Positions 25,089 through 33,213 of a DNA stretch of 37,041 nt are shown here, in pieces; position 1 is the stretch's first letter; the number at the start of each line of letters is the position of its first letter. The notes beneath the pieces were generated by a model, which saw nothing but the letters and a program-made list of their open reading frames with translations, did not search any database and was not told the DNA's origin. A program made the position numbers and the translations under genes. The DNA comes from Pirellula staleyi DSM 6068 (GTDB taxonomy: Bacteria > Planctomycetota > Planctomycetia > Pirellulales > Pirellulaceae): the NCBI GenBank assembly GCA_945875845.1, contig CAMCMB010000073.1, positions 1 to 37,041 on the forward strand, given 5' to 3'.

Positions 25089-28000
25089 ATGTCGAGATCA
25101 ACGCGTCGCAAGTCCGTATTCGTTTCCTTGAGCTTTTCTGCCGATCAACATACCGACGATTTCCTGGATGAGTTTGAAAAGTATTTGGACGCAAAGGGAA
25201 TAGATTTAGAACGAGGCATAACCAAAGGCAACAATTCGTCCGGAACCATACAGATCTGGAATGATCAGGTAAAAGAGGGAATCGACAAGGCCGCTTGTTA
25301 CGTGGCGCTGCTCGACAATTTTAATGCCAACGTCGGATGGGAAGCAGGCTATGCATTAGCGACTAAACCCGAAAAAGTGATTCTTGCTAAAGTCGGCCGG
25401 ACATCCAAGCAAATGATGGAATTTTCCATGAAAGGACATGCCATTCAATCAACATGGGACCGGACGCACTATGTAGTAAAGAAGGAATTTCTTGATTATG
25501 TGGATACGGTTTTGGCGCAACCAACGCAGCGGATAGTTCGATCTGCACCTAAAAAGTTGACAACAACCAAAGCCAAACCGTGTCGAGGCGTTAAAATTGC
25601 TTTAGTACCTCAAGAAAACAACGGCGAACACTATCGAAAACTCTTCGCAAATCCCCCCTGGCAATTAAAGGATGTTAATTTGCCATGGCAACAGGTTAAA
25701 AAATGGGCCGATGGATTTAAGCCGACTGCCAAAGATGCTGCGGTGTGGGTGTTTCTAGAGCCTCGCGGGGTGCAGGGCAACCAGGATGGCGTTCAGAACA
25801 TGAATTGTGCCTTGCTTGCTGGCTATTTATATGGTCAGAAGAAATTCTCTCCAACTTGTGTTTACCTTCCGCATGGAGGAACGCGATTCCTTGTCGATCA
25901 GGCCGAATGTCGAAAATACTATGACACGGATGATCTACAATTTAAGATCCAAAACAAAACCCATCAAGACATGCCCGCATCTGAGGTATGCCGACGCTTT
26001 GCGATTGAGAATTGGTGGGATAGCAACAGTCTTACGAAAGAGGAGAAGCATGTTGTGTTTCATCCGTTTCGCCGTTGCGATGCGACCGGTGAGTTAGTGC
26101 GATCCGTCCTGCACCCGTGGGGCGACTACGCGGGCACCGATGCCGAACTGGAAGAATACTATGATGTGGTGGTCAATCATGGCGATGTCAAACGGGGAAC
26201 AGCGATTCGCTGGAAGGACATCTCGAACGAAGAGTTACTCGACGCATTGGTTGTGGGAGCGGATCAGGCATCTGGAACCAAATCAAGTGCAGCGCGGTTT
26301 ATCCTCGCCGCCGACGCTGGAGTTGGTAAAACCATAAGCCTTCGATGGCTTTGGCGATGTCTCGCAGAACGAGGGCAAAAAAATCACTCAATGGACATCG
26401 TACCGCTGTATATCCAAGCCAATAGCCTGCTCCGAGGCGCGAAGAATGTTGGGGACATCGAGGAAAATATTAGTCTGGCGCTCGGAGTGGGCTTTAAGGA
26501 GGAACGCCGCCGCCGGGGTGGCTGCTTGCAGGCACAATCCGTTACACATTTACTAATTGATGGGCTGGATCAACTATCGCCAGCTCGCGATAAAGATAGT
26601 CACAAAGCGTTAAGGGAGTATCTAAAGTCGAACCGTCGTATATCGGTCATCCTTGCCGGACGCCGTTATGCGATTCGCGAGTTCGACGAATCGTTTGGAT
26701 ACAAGAGTTCGGAGTGGCACATTCTTCGGCTCAAAGAATTTAAGGATACCGAGATCAAACTTTTCCTTGGGTACTCGAACGAATATCTGAGCATTTACCA
26801 AAAGCTTCCAATGGCGGTGCAGCGAATTCTTTGCGTGCCGAGGCTGCTAGCTCTTTTTACGTCTCTGAAGATCTCTGACGCTCTCAAGGTGCAGAGTTCG
26901 AGTGACATCTTTGCGTGGGCAACGACCCAGCTCATTGCGACAGACGTCACGGAGGGGAAATTACGCGAGATTGGCAAGGGCTTGGGAATTGCTTCGCGCT
27001 ACAAGGTGCAGTTTGTAAGTAAGCTGCTGGCGAGACTTGCCTATTTGCAGTTACGTCGATTCCAGAATAATACCAGCGGCTGGATTGAGGCGCTGACCCC
27101 AAATTTTCATGAGCTGCCTATTCAAGACGACGTCATCAATGATGTCCATCGCACTATGTTGGATATCGCATCGAATTACACGCGTAGACAAGCCAAAATC
27201 GATTTGGAGCGGAATCTGCTTTCCATTGGTTGGGCGATCGAACACGAGCGCTCGCCCAGTGGAGATGTTGACTGTGTGCTTACTGCAATCGAGTGGTCTA
27301 ATAAATCGTTTCTCGAATATTTCGGTGCGCTTTGGTTGAGCCGGTACGCGTCCGAAGACGAATCGAGAGATTTTTTCCAGTGGGTTTTTTATCACGGTGA
27401 TAGAAAGACTGAGCTTTTTTATCATGTAAACTTGTTCATCGCCGAAATGCCCGAAACGGATGGGAGCAACTCGACGGACAATCGTATTAAAGAATCCACT
27501 TACCGGAACCCGCTTGTTTGGATGCGCACTGTCGAGCAATGGTACGTTCCCCTATCGTCGCGAGCTGAAGAATCCAGCGGTTTGCGTTCATGCGAGATGA
27601 TCTTTCGAACTTGGCAATGCTTGCATGCCTATGCAAAGTTGCAGTATGTCGACTGGTGGGATCGATCTTACCAAGACTTGTTTGAGGGGAAAGCAATTGT
27701 TTCACCCGCATCAATCGTTCCGCCAAATGTAGAATCCGAGGCCAAGCGAATACTAAGCGCCTACACTGGCGAGCTTCAAAATTTATTGACTTCATCGAGC
27801 CATGGGTCCGAAGTGGATGAGTTTGTATCGCAGGGATGGAACCAAGTGCCGTGCGGTGAATTCACGATGGGCTATCCAAAAAAGAGTCAAGGATTTCCTA
27901 GCAAAACGAAGGCATTTTGGGAAGCAAACCTCGCGAAGGTCGCAGGGAGGGATCGCAATGGAGTGTCAGTCAACCCAGCCTCGGACTTACTGGAATTCGC

Positions 28001-29021
28001 ACAAGATCTCAACAAGCGGTATTGGTTTACTGGACTACTTGGGCTTCGCGATTGGCATAAGGATGTCGATTGGTTGCACGATGTCTTTGTTGAATTGCGG
28101 AACCGTTGCTTGGCCGATGACTACGATCGAGCCATCGACGTTGCCTATAAGGCAATTGAGAAGAACTGGCGTCGAAAGGATGAGAACACTCACAAGGATG
28201 AACCGAAACAGAAAATCCGCTCGTTTGTCATGAGAGAAGTTCCAGTCCTAAACCGCCACTACTCGATTTTTGAGCCCGGACATGGCGAGCAAGTTGCGTT
28301 TTATATTGCCTCTTCACGATCGACCTCTGAAACGGCGACTCCGAGCTCAGTGGAATTGAAGGCTGCAAAACATCCTGAGGATCATCCTGCGATCTATATT
28401 TCCTGGTATTCCGCATGGGCTTTCTGCCAGTGGGCTCGATGGACAGATGAAGCCAGCGCGTTTCATTGGCTGCGACTACCACATGAGCCAGAGTGGGAGT
28501 TCGCAGCGCGGCACATGCCAGGTCCTGGCGGAAAGATTGCACCGAGAAAGCAACGATATTGGTGGGGAAGCGAAGTCTACGCCAACGAAGAAGGTGGTGA
28601 TGAAGAGGATATTTCGAACCAATACGCTCATGCCATACAAGGAGGCCCTGGATCCACATCGTCTCCCTACAAACGGTCCAATGGGATACAGGTCGAAGGA
28701 AACGGGCTTGGATTTCGTGATATCTTCGGGAATGTCTGGGAGTGGTGCGCTAATAGTTACAATGAAGTCACCGATCGCCGTGAGTCTCGGTACTCACGCC
28801 GTGAACCGACGGGAAAAAGAGACTCCTTTGGCAGACAACTGGATGTGGACGGCAGGATCTGGGAAGGTCGAAGTCGCGCGATGCGTGGCGGCGTCTGGTA
28901 CTTCCTTCACTTGCTCGCACGATTGTCACATCGTTATCGCCTGCCTCAGAACGACTGCGACTACAAAATTGGGTTCCGAGTGGTACGCGAGACAGTGCTG
29001 CCTCCCGATTGCAAAATCTGA
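25089..29021 (+). CDS. TIR-like / NACHT-type NTPase / FGE-sulfatase-fold fusion
   Basis: A 1310-residue STAND-type protein, probably the sensor-effector of a conflict system. Start ATG 25089, GGGAG nine bases upstream (TTG 25080 is weaker). Residues 8-125 are TIR-like: SVFVSLSFSAD first strand and VGWEAGYALA, with Glu85 where TIR NADases have the catalytic Glu. Residues about 150-395 are an unrecognised alpha/beta region. The NTPase has Walker A AADAGVGKT (407-415, Lys414), Walker B THLLIDGLDQL (about 486-496) and ILAGRRYAI, then helical winged-helix-like parts. From about 915, VPCGEFTMG starts an FGE-sulfatase fold, continued after a helical insert by HPAIYISWYSAWAFCQW, LRLPHEPEWEFAARH, GNVWEWC (1214-1220), RGGVW (1266-1270) and IGFRVV. 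The usual catalytic Cys is absent, so this domain should bind rather than catalyse. Confidence 0.85.
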   Translation: MSRSTRRKSVFVSLSFSADQHTDDFLDEFEKYLDAKGIDLERGITKGNNSSGTIQIWNDQVKEGIDKAACYVALLDNFNANVGWEAGYALATKPEKVILAKVGRTSKQMMEFSMKGHAIQSTWDRTHYVVKKEFLDYVDTVLAQPTQRIVRSAPKKLTTTKAKPCRGVKIALVPQENNGEHYRKLFANPPWQLKDVNLPWQQVKKWADGFKPTAKDAAVWVFLEPRGVQGNQDGVQNMNCALLAGYLYGQKKFSPTCVYLPHGGTRFLVDQAECRKYYDTDDLQFKIQNKTHQDMPASEVCRRFAIENWWDSNSLTKEEKHVVFHPFRRCDATGELVRSVLHPWGDYAGTDAELEEYYDVVVNHGDVKRGTAIRWKDISNEELLDALVVGADQASGTKSSAARFILAADAGVGKTISLRWLWRCLAERGQKNHSMDIVPLYIQANSLLRGAKNVGDIEENISLALGVGFKEERRRRGGCLQAQSVTHLLIDGLDQLSPARDKDSHKALREYLKSNRRISVILAGRRYAIREFDESFGYKSSEWHILRLKEFKDTEIKLFLGYSNEYLSIYQKLPMAVQRILCVPRLLALFTSLKISDALKVQSSSDIFAWATTQLIATDVTEGKLREIGKGLGIASRYKVQFVSKLLARLAYLQLRRFQNNTSGWIEALTPNFHELPIQDDVINDVHRTMLDIASNYTRRQAKIDLERNLLSIGWAIEHERSPSGDVDCVLTAIEWSNKSFLEYFGALWLSRYASEDESRDFFQWVFYHGDRKTELFYHVNLFIAEMPETDGSNSTDNRIKESTYRNPLVWMRTVEQWYVPLSSRAEESSGLRSCEMIFRTWQCLHAYAKLQYVDWWDRSYQDLFEGKAIVSPASIVPPNVESEAKRILSAYTGELQNLLTSSSHGSEVDEFVSQGWNQVPCGEFTMGYPKKSQGFPSKTKAFWEANLAKVAGRDRNGVSVNPASDLLEFAQDLNKRYWFTGLLGLRDWHKDVDWLHDVFVELRNRCLADDYDRAIDVAYKAIEKNWRRKDENTHKDEPKQKIRSFVMREVPVLNRHYSIFEPGHGEQVAFYIASSRSTSETATPSSVELKAAKHPEDHPAIYISWYSAWAFCQWARWTDEASAFHWLRLPHEPEWEFAARHMPGPGGKIAPRKQRYWWGSEVYANEEGGDEEDISNQYAHAIQGGPGSTSSPYKRSNGIQVEGNGLGFRDIFGNVWEWCANSYNEVTDRRESRYSRREPTGKRDSFGRQLDVDGRIWEGRSRAMRGGVWYFLHLLARLSHRYRLPQNDCDYKIGFRVVRETVLPPDCKI

Positions 29022-29041
29022 GATAAAAGCTCAAAGCAGTA

Positions 29042-29128
29042 CCCAGGGCGGCGCTTCGCGACGTTTCCGTCGCTGCGCACTGCCCTGGGCTAAGTTGTTG
29101 CTGCCCCATTCGGGGCGAAAGACGCACG
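29042..29128. repeat. Dispersed repeat, CCCAGGGCGGCGCTTC family, copy 2
   Basis: CCCAGGGCGGCGCTTCG, a spacer, GCCCTGGGCT, then CTGCCCCATTCGGGGCGAAAG. Matches 267-345. It lies in the 240-base gap between genes 2 and 3 of the conflict cluster, so it may split the cluster into two transcription units or may be a later insertion. Confidence 0.6.
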
Positions 29129-29261
29129 AAACATCCAGGGAGGCGGCGGGCGATACCTATACCCCCGCCGTATGAGTACAATCCAAAGTCTATCCAAGAG
29201 CCATTGACCGCGATTCCGTCGAAAACCACGCACGCAAAACGAATCATCCAAGAGTAAGAAA

Positions 29262-31304
29262 ATGTTAACCCTGATCCAATGGATTCTTCAGCCGAAACGT
29301 CTCCTTGGGCTCGCTTGCGGCCTGTTCGCTCTTTTTTGGCTGTTCAATGGGAGCGAAATCATATCGCGAACGCCAGATAAGTCCGAATCGAAGGCGATCG
29401 CGGAATTCAAACGCAACAACCCGAAGGCAGCGGATTGGTTAGCACAGCAGAAAGATAGGTATGGGCAGTTCAATACCTCCGTTGCAATGGAATCTCTGCG
29501 GGGGCGAGTTCTCAATCCAGAAGCTCTGAAACAAAACGTTGAAATCCGGGCACGCCTCATATCGCTTTACCAGAACGATGGAGCAGATCACGAAAGCGTC
29601 CTGTGGTCACATGGGACCGCGATGGACGCGATGAGTGAACTACCCGATGAAACGGACGCGTACCTAACTAACCTAGAAACTGCGAGAGTGGACCAAGACT
29701 ATTGGAGCCTCGTGCGAAGTGACCCCGTTGCATTATCAAGCAAGCTGCTCAAGTCGAACTTGGAACTCAGAAAACATTATCTGGACAATCGAGATTGGTA
29801 CGTTGAGATGACTGAGGTATTGGTGGCAATGATTGGAATCACACCGGCGGATGACGCCGACGAGGAAGATGCTGGATTCGTTCAGATTGACGACTTGCTG
29901 CAAGTAGCCAATGACGGCAAACCCTATTTGATGCAGCTCGTTCCAAAACCCAGCGAGTCCAGCGTAGAAGCGTGCATTTATTACGAGACTTTTCGCCAGT
30001 TTGGTCAAGTCATTTCGATGGCGGCTCAACAGGGAGTACCACCCAAAGAAGCAACCGAAGTCATCATACTGAATCGGGATGCGCTGCTTCAGGATGATGA
30101 GGTTGAAGGTGCAAAAGTTCAGGATCCGACGACTGTTGCTGCTCGACTGGTAACACTTTATCGGAGTCGACCTAGTGTTTGGGCCGCCGCGCAACGTGAT
30201 GGGTACGTATTATCCTTCGATCAACTTACACCGGGTCTTTCGCAGTCCGTCCTCGAGAAGCACGCCGATCTTGGGGTCGCTTCCTTGATCGCGACTCAGT
30301 ATCCGGACGTGGCGACGAAGGCTGCTGCAATCGTGGACAATTATGGAGAACTCGGTATTGCGGTGCTCGCCCAATACGACGGCTCAGAAAACTTCCGCGC
30401 GCTGCTTCGTAACGGCAGCGTCGATCACCGAATCGCAATGGTAGCAGTGCTCAAATCCGACGTGGGACTCGAGTCTGTGCTTGGCGACCCTGCCTACCTC
30501 GACAAGTGGATCGACAAAGAGGGCAAGCCGTTAGCGGACGAATGGTGGGTCAATGTGCCACTCGTAGGCGGTGTGGCAAAGGTCGCCAAAAATTACGGTA
30601 CCGGTGTTCCAAGTGATTGGAGCGAAATCGGCTGGGCGGCTTGGGATGTTGCCGACGTTGGGTTGATGATCGCGAGTTTTGGTACATCCAAAGTATTGAC
30701 CGAGGGCGCCAAGCAAGGCGCAAAACAAGCCGGTAAATCGGCGGCCAAGAAAATGGGAACAGCAGGCGTCGGACGCACTATCAAAGCACAGGCAAAGACG
30801 TCGGCTATGACAAGACTGGTAACCGCCGCAAAAGCATCCAAAGTCGCCGCGCCGATTCGCTGGACATCGCGCACCATCATCCATGTAACACGAGCGACAA
30901 AGACGATGGGTGGAAAACTGATCTCCGCCAGCAACCGGGTTATTCAGACGGCCAAAGCGATCCCACCGGGTGTTCGCAAGTGGGCCGCGCGTGGATTACT
31001 TGGTGCCAGCCTGTTTGTCCGAGGTCCCGAGCGAATCCAGGCACTCATCTCTTCCGTCAACAAGTATGCGACGGACGTAGTCAGCGACGCAATCAACGCG
31101 ATTCCAAAAGCGGTGGCCGAGGCTACAGAGAAGGTAAAGCAAGCCGCCGCAGAGGTCGCCCGCGGCAATGTTTCTTTGCTAATGAACTTGATGATCATTG
31201 GGATCTCTGCGCTGTTTGCTTTTGTGTTGCTTTTTGATGTCTGGCCCCGATGGAACCTCGCGGGTAAATCTGTTTCATCTGCCTCAGAAAGGCGAACGAA
31301 GTGA
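29262..31304 (+). CDS. Membrane protein with TM at each end and Lys/Ala-rich amphipathic segment
   Basis: A 680-residue protein of no recognised family. ATG 29262 has AGAG seven bases upstream. A transmembrane helix lies at about 13-30 (LLGLACGLFALFWLF) and another at about 638-660 (LLMNLMIIGISALFAFVLLFDVW). Between them, residues 35-430 look like a helical, weakly repetitive domain. Residues about 440-560 are rich in Lys, Ala and Gly with amphipathic periodicity (GAKQGAKQAGKSAAKKMG, then AKTSAMTRLVTAAKASKV), and residues about 600-635 again (INAIPKAVAEATEKVKQAAA). Such stretches may insert into or lie on membranes. The next gene starts one base after its stop, so they form an operon; the GTPase is likely its partner. 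A role as the membrane-disrupting part of the system is inference only. Confidence 0.7.
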   Translation: MLTLIQWILQPKRLLGLACGLFALFWLFNGSEIISRTPDKSESKAIAEFKRNNPKAADWLAQQKDRYGQFNTSVAMESLRGRVLNPEALKQNVEIRARLISLYQNDGADHESVLWSHGTAMDAMSELPDETDAYLTNLETARVDQDYWSLVRSDPVALSSKLLKSNLELRKHYLDNRDWYVEMTEVLVAMIGITPADDADEEDAGFVQIDDLLQVANDGKPYLMQLVPKPSESSVEACIYYETFRQFGQVISMAAQQGVPPKEATEVIILNRDALLQDDEVEGAKVQDPTTVAARLVTLYRSRPSVWAAAQRDGYVLSFDQLTPGLSQSVLEKHADLGVASLIATQYPDVATKAAAIVDNYGELGIAVLAQYDGSENFRALLRNGSVDHRIAMVAVLKSDVGLESVLGDPAYLDKWIDKEGKPLADEWWVNVPLVGGVAKVAKNYGTGVPSDWSEIGWAAWDVADVGLMIASFGTSKVLTEGAKQGAKQAGKSAAKKMGTAGVGRTIKAQAKTSAMTRLVTAAKASKVAAPIRWTSRTIIHVTRATKTMGGKLISASNRVIQTAKAIPPGVRKWAARGLLGASLFVRGPERIQALISSVNKYATDVVSDAINAIPKAVAEATEKVKQAAAEVARGNVSLLMNLMIIGISALFAFVLLFDVWPRWNLAGKSVSSASERRTK

Positions 31305-31305
31305 A

Positions 31306-33213
31306 ATGGCCGACCCTATCAAGGCTCCCATCGAAAGGTCGACAATCGTCGACAATCAAGACGACGTTCATCGTCATTCGGAGTCTACAACCCCAGAAAC
31401 GCTGGTGCAGCCAGTCCGAATTCAAATGCTTGGCGAAAGTGGAGTAGGTAAGACCTGTTTTCTCGCTGGTTTAGCGCTGTTAAACGAGCAGACTGGCGGA
31501 CGCAGTTTTGTTCTGCCAAAGGATGATAAAACCAAATCGATTTTTGACAAGTTACGTGAAACACTTATGCAAGGGCGTTGGCCAGCAAAGACATCGATTG
31601 TGGAAGAACTTTCGTTCGACGTTGTCCGAGGAGCGAGTCGCGTCGGTGTGCAACTGAACGACTTTGCGGGCGAAAGCTTCACCGACTCGATGAAACGAGG
31701 AAACGCGACCGAGGCGGCAGACAAAATCAAATCGCTCGTCAACGGAGCGGATGTGCTGATGGTCATGCTCGATGGTGCCGCGATCGATCGCGGCGAGGAG
31801 TTTGCAGGTGCACCGTTAATACAGGCCGTATTCGAGCGAATTCATCGCGGCGATCTAGACGTTGCCGTCGTTCTCACGAAGAGCGATTTGTGTACTAGCA
31901 TCCCGATGACGACTAGCCGTGACTTAAAAAACGCAGTCGCAAGCCGTGCACCCGACTTGGCTAGATTCCTCCAGGAACAAAGTATCCCAACGGAGTGGAT
32001 ACCGGTTAGTGTTTGCGGCCCCAATGCAATGGACGATTCGGGATCACCCATTTACCCGGCGCTATCGCCTCAAGGATACGAAACAATCTTTGAGCAATTG
32101 TTTCGTCGCAACCGACGTCCACGAAACCGCTTGATCAAACGGATCGCTGCCGCCACCCTATTGGTACTTTTCATGGGCTTTGCATGGACCATCCTGCATA
32201 GTCGGCAGGTTGCGAGCCAGGCAGACCAGATTAAGGATCGCACGGTACCGATCGCCAATGTCCCTGACGTTGTCGGAAAGGAGAATGAACCGCTTGTTCG
32301 CGAGAGGTATGCAGAAGACTTTGCGAAGGCGAAGAAAGACATTGAAGCAAGCGGAAATGTCGAATCGATCGCATTGGTACTAAAACGATTCGAAACGATA
32401 CCGCCCGCACACGATCCACTTGTTCGTGGCGGCCTGGAACAACTCAAGTCTCAGGCAAGTCTGCGCAAAGAAGAATTGCTTCATAAACTCGTCCTCGATT
32501 GTCAGCAACTTCGTACCGGAGATTGCGTTCCGTTGATTAGCAAGTATCTAAGTGAGTTTCCTGAGGGCCCGAATGCCGAAGAATTGCGAAAGATGCTCAA
32601 TGACATTAATCAAGCTCGATACCTAACGGCGCGAGGGTTTGTGAAAGCAGTTCCTGTAACCAGCACGGAAGCACTTCGTCAGAAGTGTGGTGCGATCACA
32701 AAATTCCTGGACGAAAATGAACAATTTCTGCCGGCCGGAGAAAAGGAATCGATCGCTTCCGCTCGCGATATGGCTCTCCAATTCGTCACGTCACGCCAGT
32801 ACCGATGCAAGCTTGTTCGGACGAGCGGCCTGGATGGACCAAGAGATCATGGTGTTGAGATTGAGGTTGGCGGAGTGCGAATTGCCAACTTCAACGACTC
32901 AGGCGATGTGACCGAGAAAAACTGGGATCGCAGTTTCACAGTCGCTTGGAAGTCAGGCCAAAGTATCAAAGTAAAATTGGTCAACTACGACGGCTTCGAT
33001 CACGACATCGCATACTTTGATGATAGCTCTCCAGTGGCCATCATTCTCCTAGCAAAAAAGAACGATCCAAATCGCTATTTTGAAGGTACGTTTTTTTCAG
33101 AGGACTTCACCAAGACGCGGCCTCCAGTCAAAGTTGCTTTTGAATGCCAAGAGCTGCCAACCGAAAAACTGAAGCTTATCTCGGATTATCTGTTGCCGGG
33201 GGACAAGTGGTGA
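31306..33213 (+). CDS. Membrane-anchored GTPase with C2-like extracytoplasmic tail
   Basis: A 635-residue P-loop GTPase. Start ATG 31306, one base after the upstream stop. Residues 37-50 RIQMLGESGVGKT give the G1 motif (Lys49); NDFAGE (118-123) gives the DxxG G3 motif; VVLTKSD (188-194) gives G4. WP..T between them and the GES/GE spacing recall the double-GTPase (DO-GTPase) clade known from conflict gene clusters, but that is a resemblance only. RNRLIKRIAAATLLVLFMGFAW leads into a transmembrane helix at about 281-301. The rest (about 305-635) should face the other side: helical to 490, then a beta-rich C2-like stretch (about 498-615, VEIEVGGVRIANFND, KNWDRSFTVAWKSGQSIKV, VNYDGFDHD). The stop TGA overlaps the GTG of the next gene. 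Confidence 0.75.
   Translation: MADPIKAPIERSTIVDNQDDVHRHSESTTPETLVQPVRIQMLGESGVGKTCFLAGLALLNEQTGGRSFVLPKDDKTKSIFDKLRETLMQGRWPAKTSIVEELSFDVVRGASRVGVQLNDFAGESFTDSMKRGNATEAADKIKSLVNGADVLMVMLDGAAIDRGEEFAGAPLIQAVFERIHRGDLDVAVVLTKSDLCTSIPMTTSRDLKNAVASRAPDLARFLQEQSIPTEWIPVSVCGPNAMDDSGSPIYPALSPQGYETIFEQLFRRNRRPRNRLIKRIAAATLLVLFMGFAWTILHSRQVASQADQIKDRTVPIANVPDVVGKENEPLVRERYAEDFAKAKKDIEASGNVESIALVLKRFETIPPAHDPLVRGGLEQLKSQASLRKEELLHKLVLDCQQLRTGDCVPLISKYLSEFPEGPNAEELRKMLNDINQARYLTARGFVKAVPVTSTEALRQKCGAITKFLDENEQFLPAGEKESIASARDMALQFVTSRQYRCKLVRTSGLDGPRDHGVEIEVGGVRIANFNDSGDVTEKNWDRSFTVAWKSGQSIKVKLVNYDGFDHDIAYFDDSSPVAIILLAKKNDPNRYFEGTFFSEDFTKTRPPVKVAFECQELPTEKLKLISDYLLPGDKW

Noticed and set aside
25089-29021. 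Sulfatase-activating formylglycine-generating enzyme
   Set aside because: The catalytic Cys segment is replaced in the C-terminal part and the fold is fused to TIR and NACHT domains, so a binding role is more likely.
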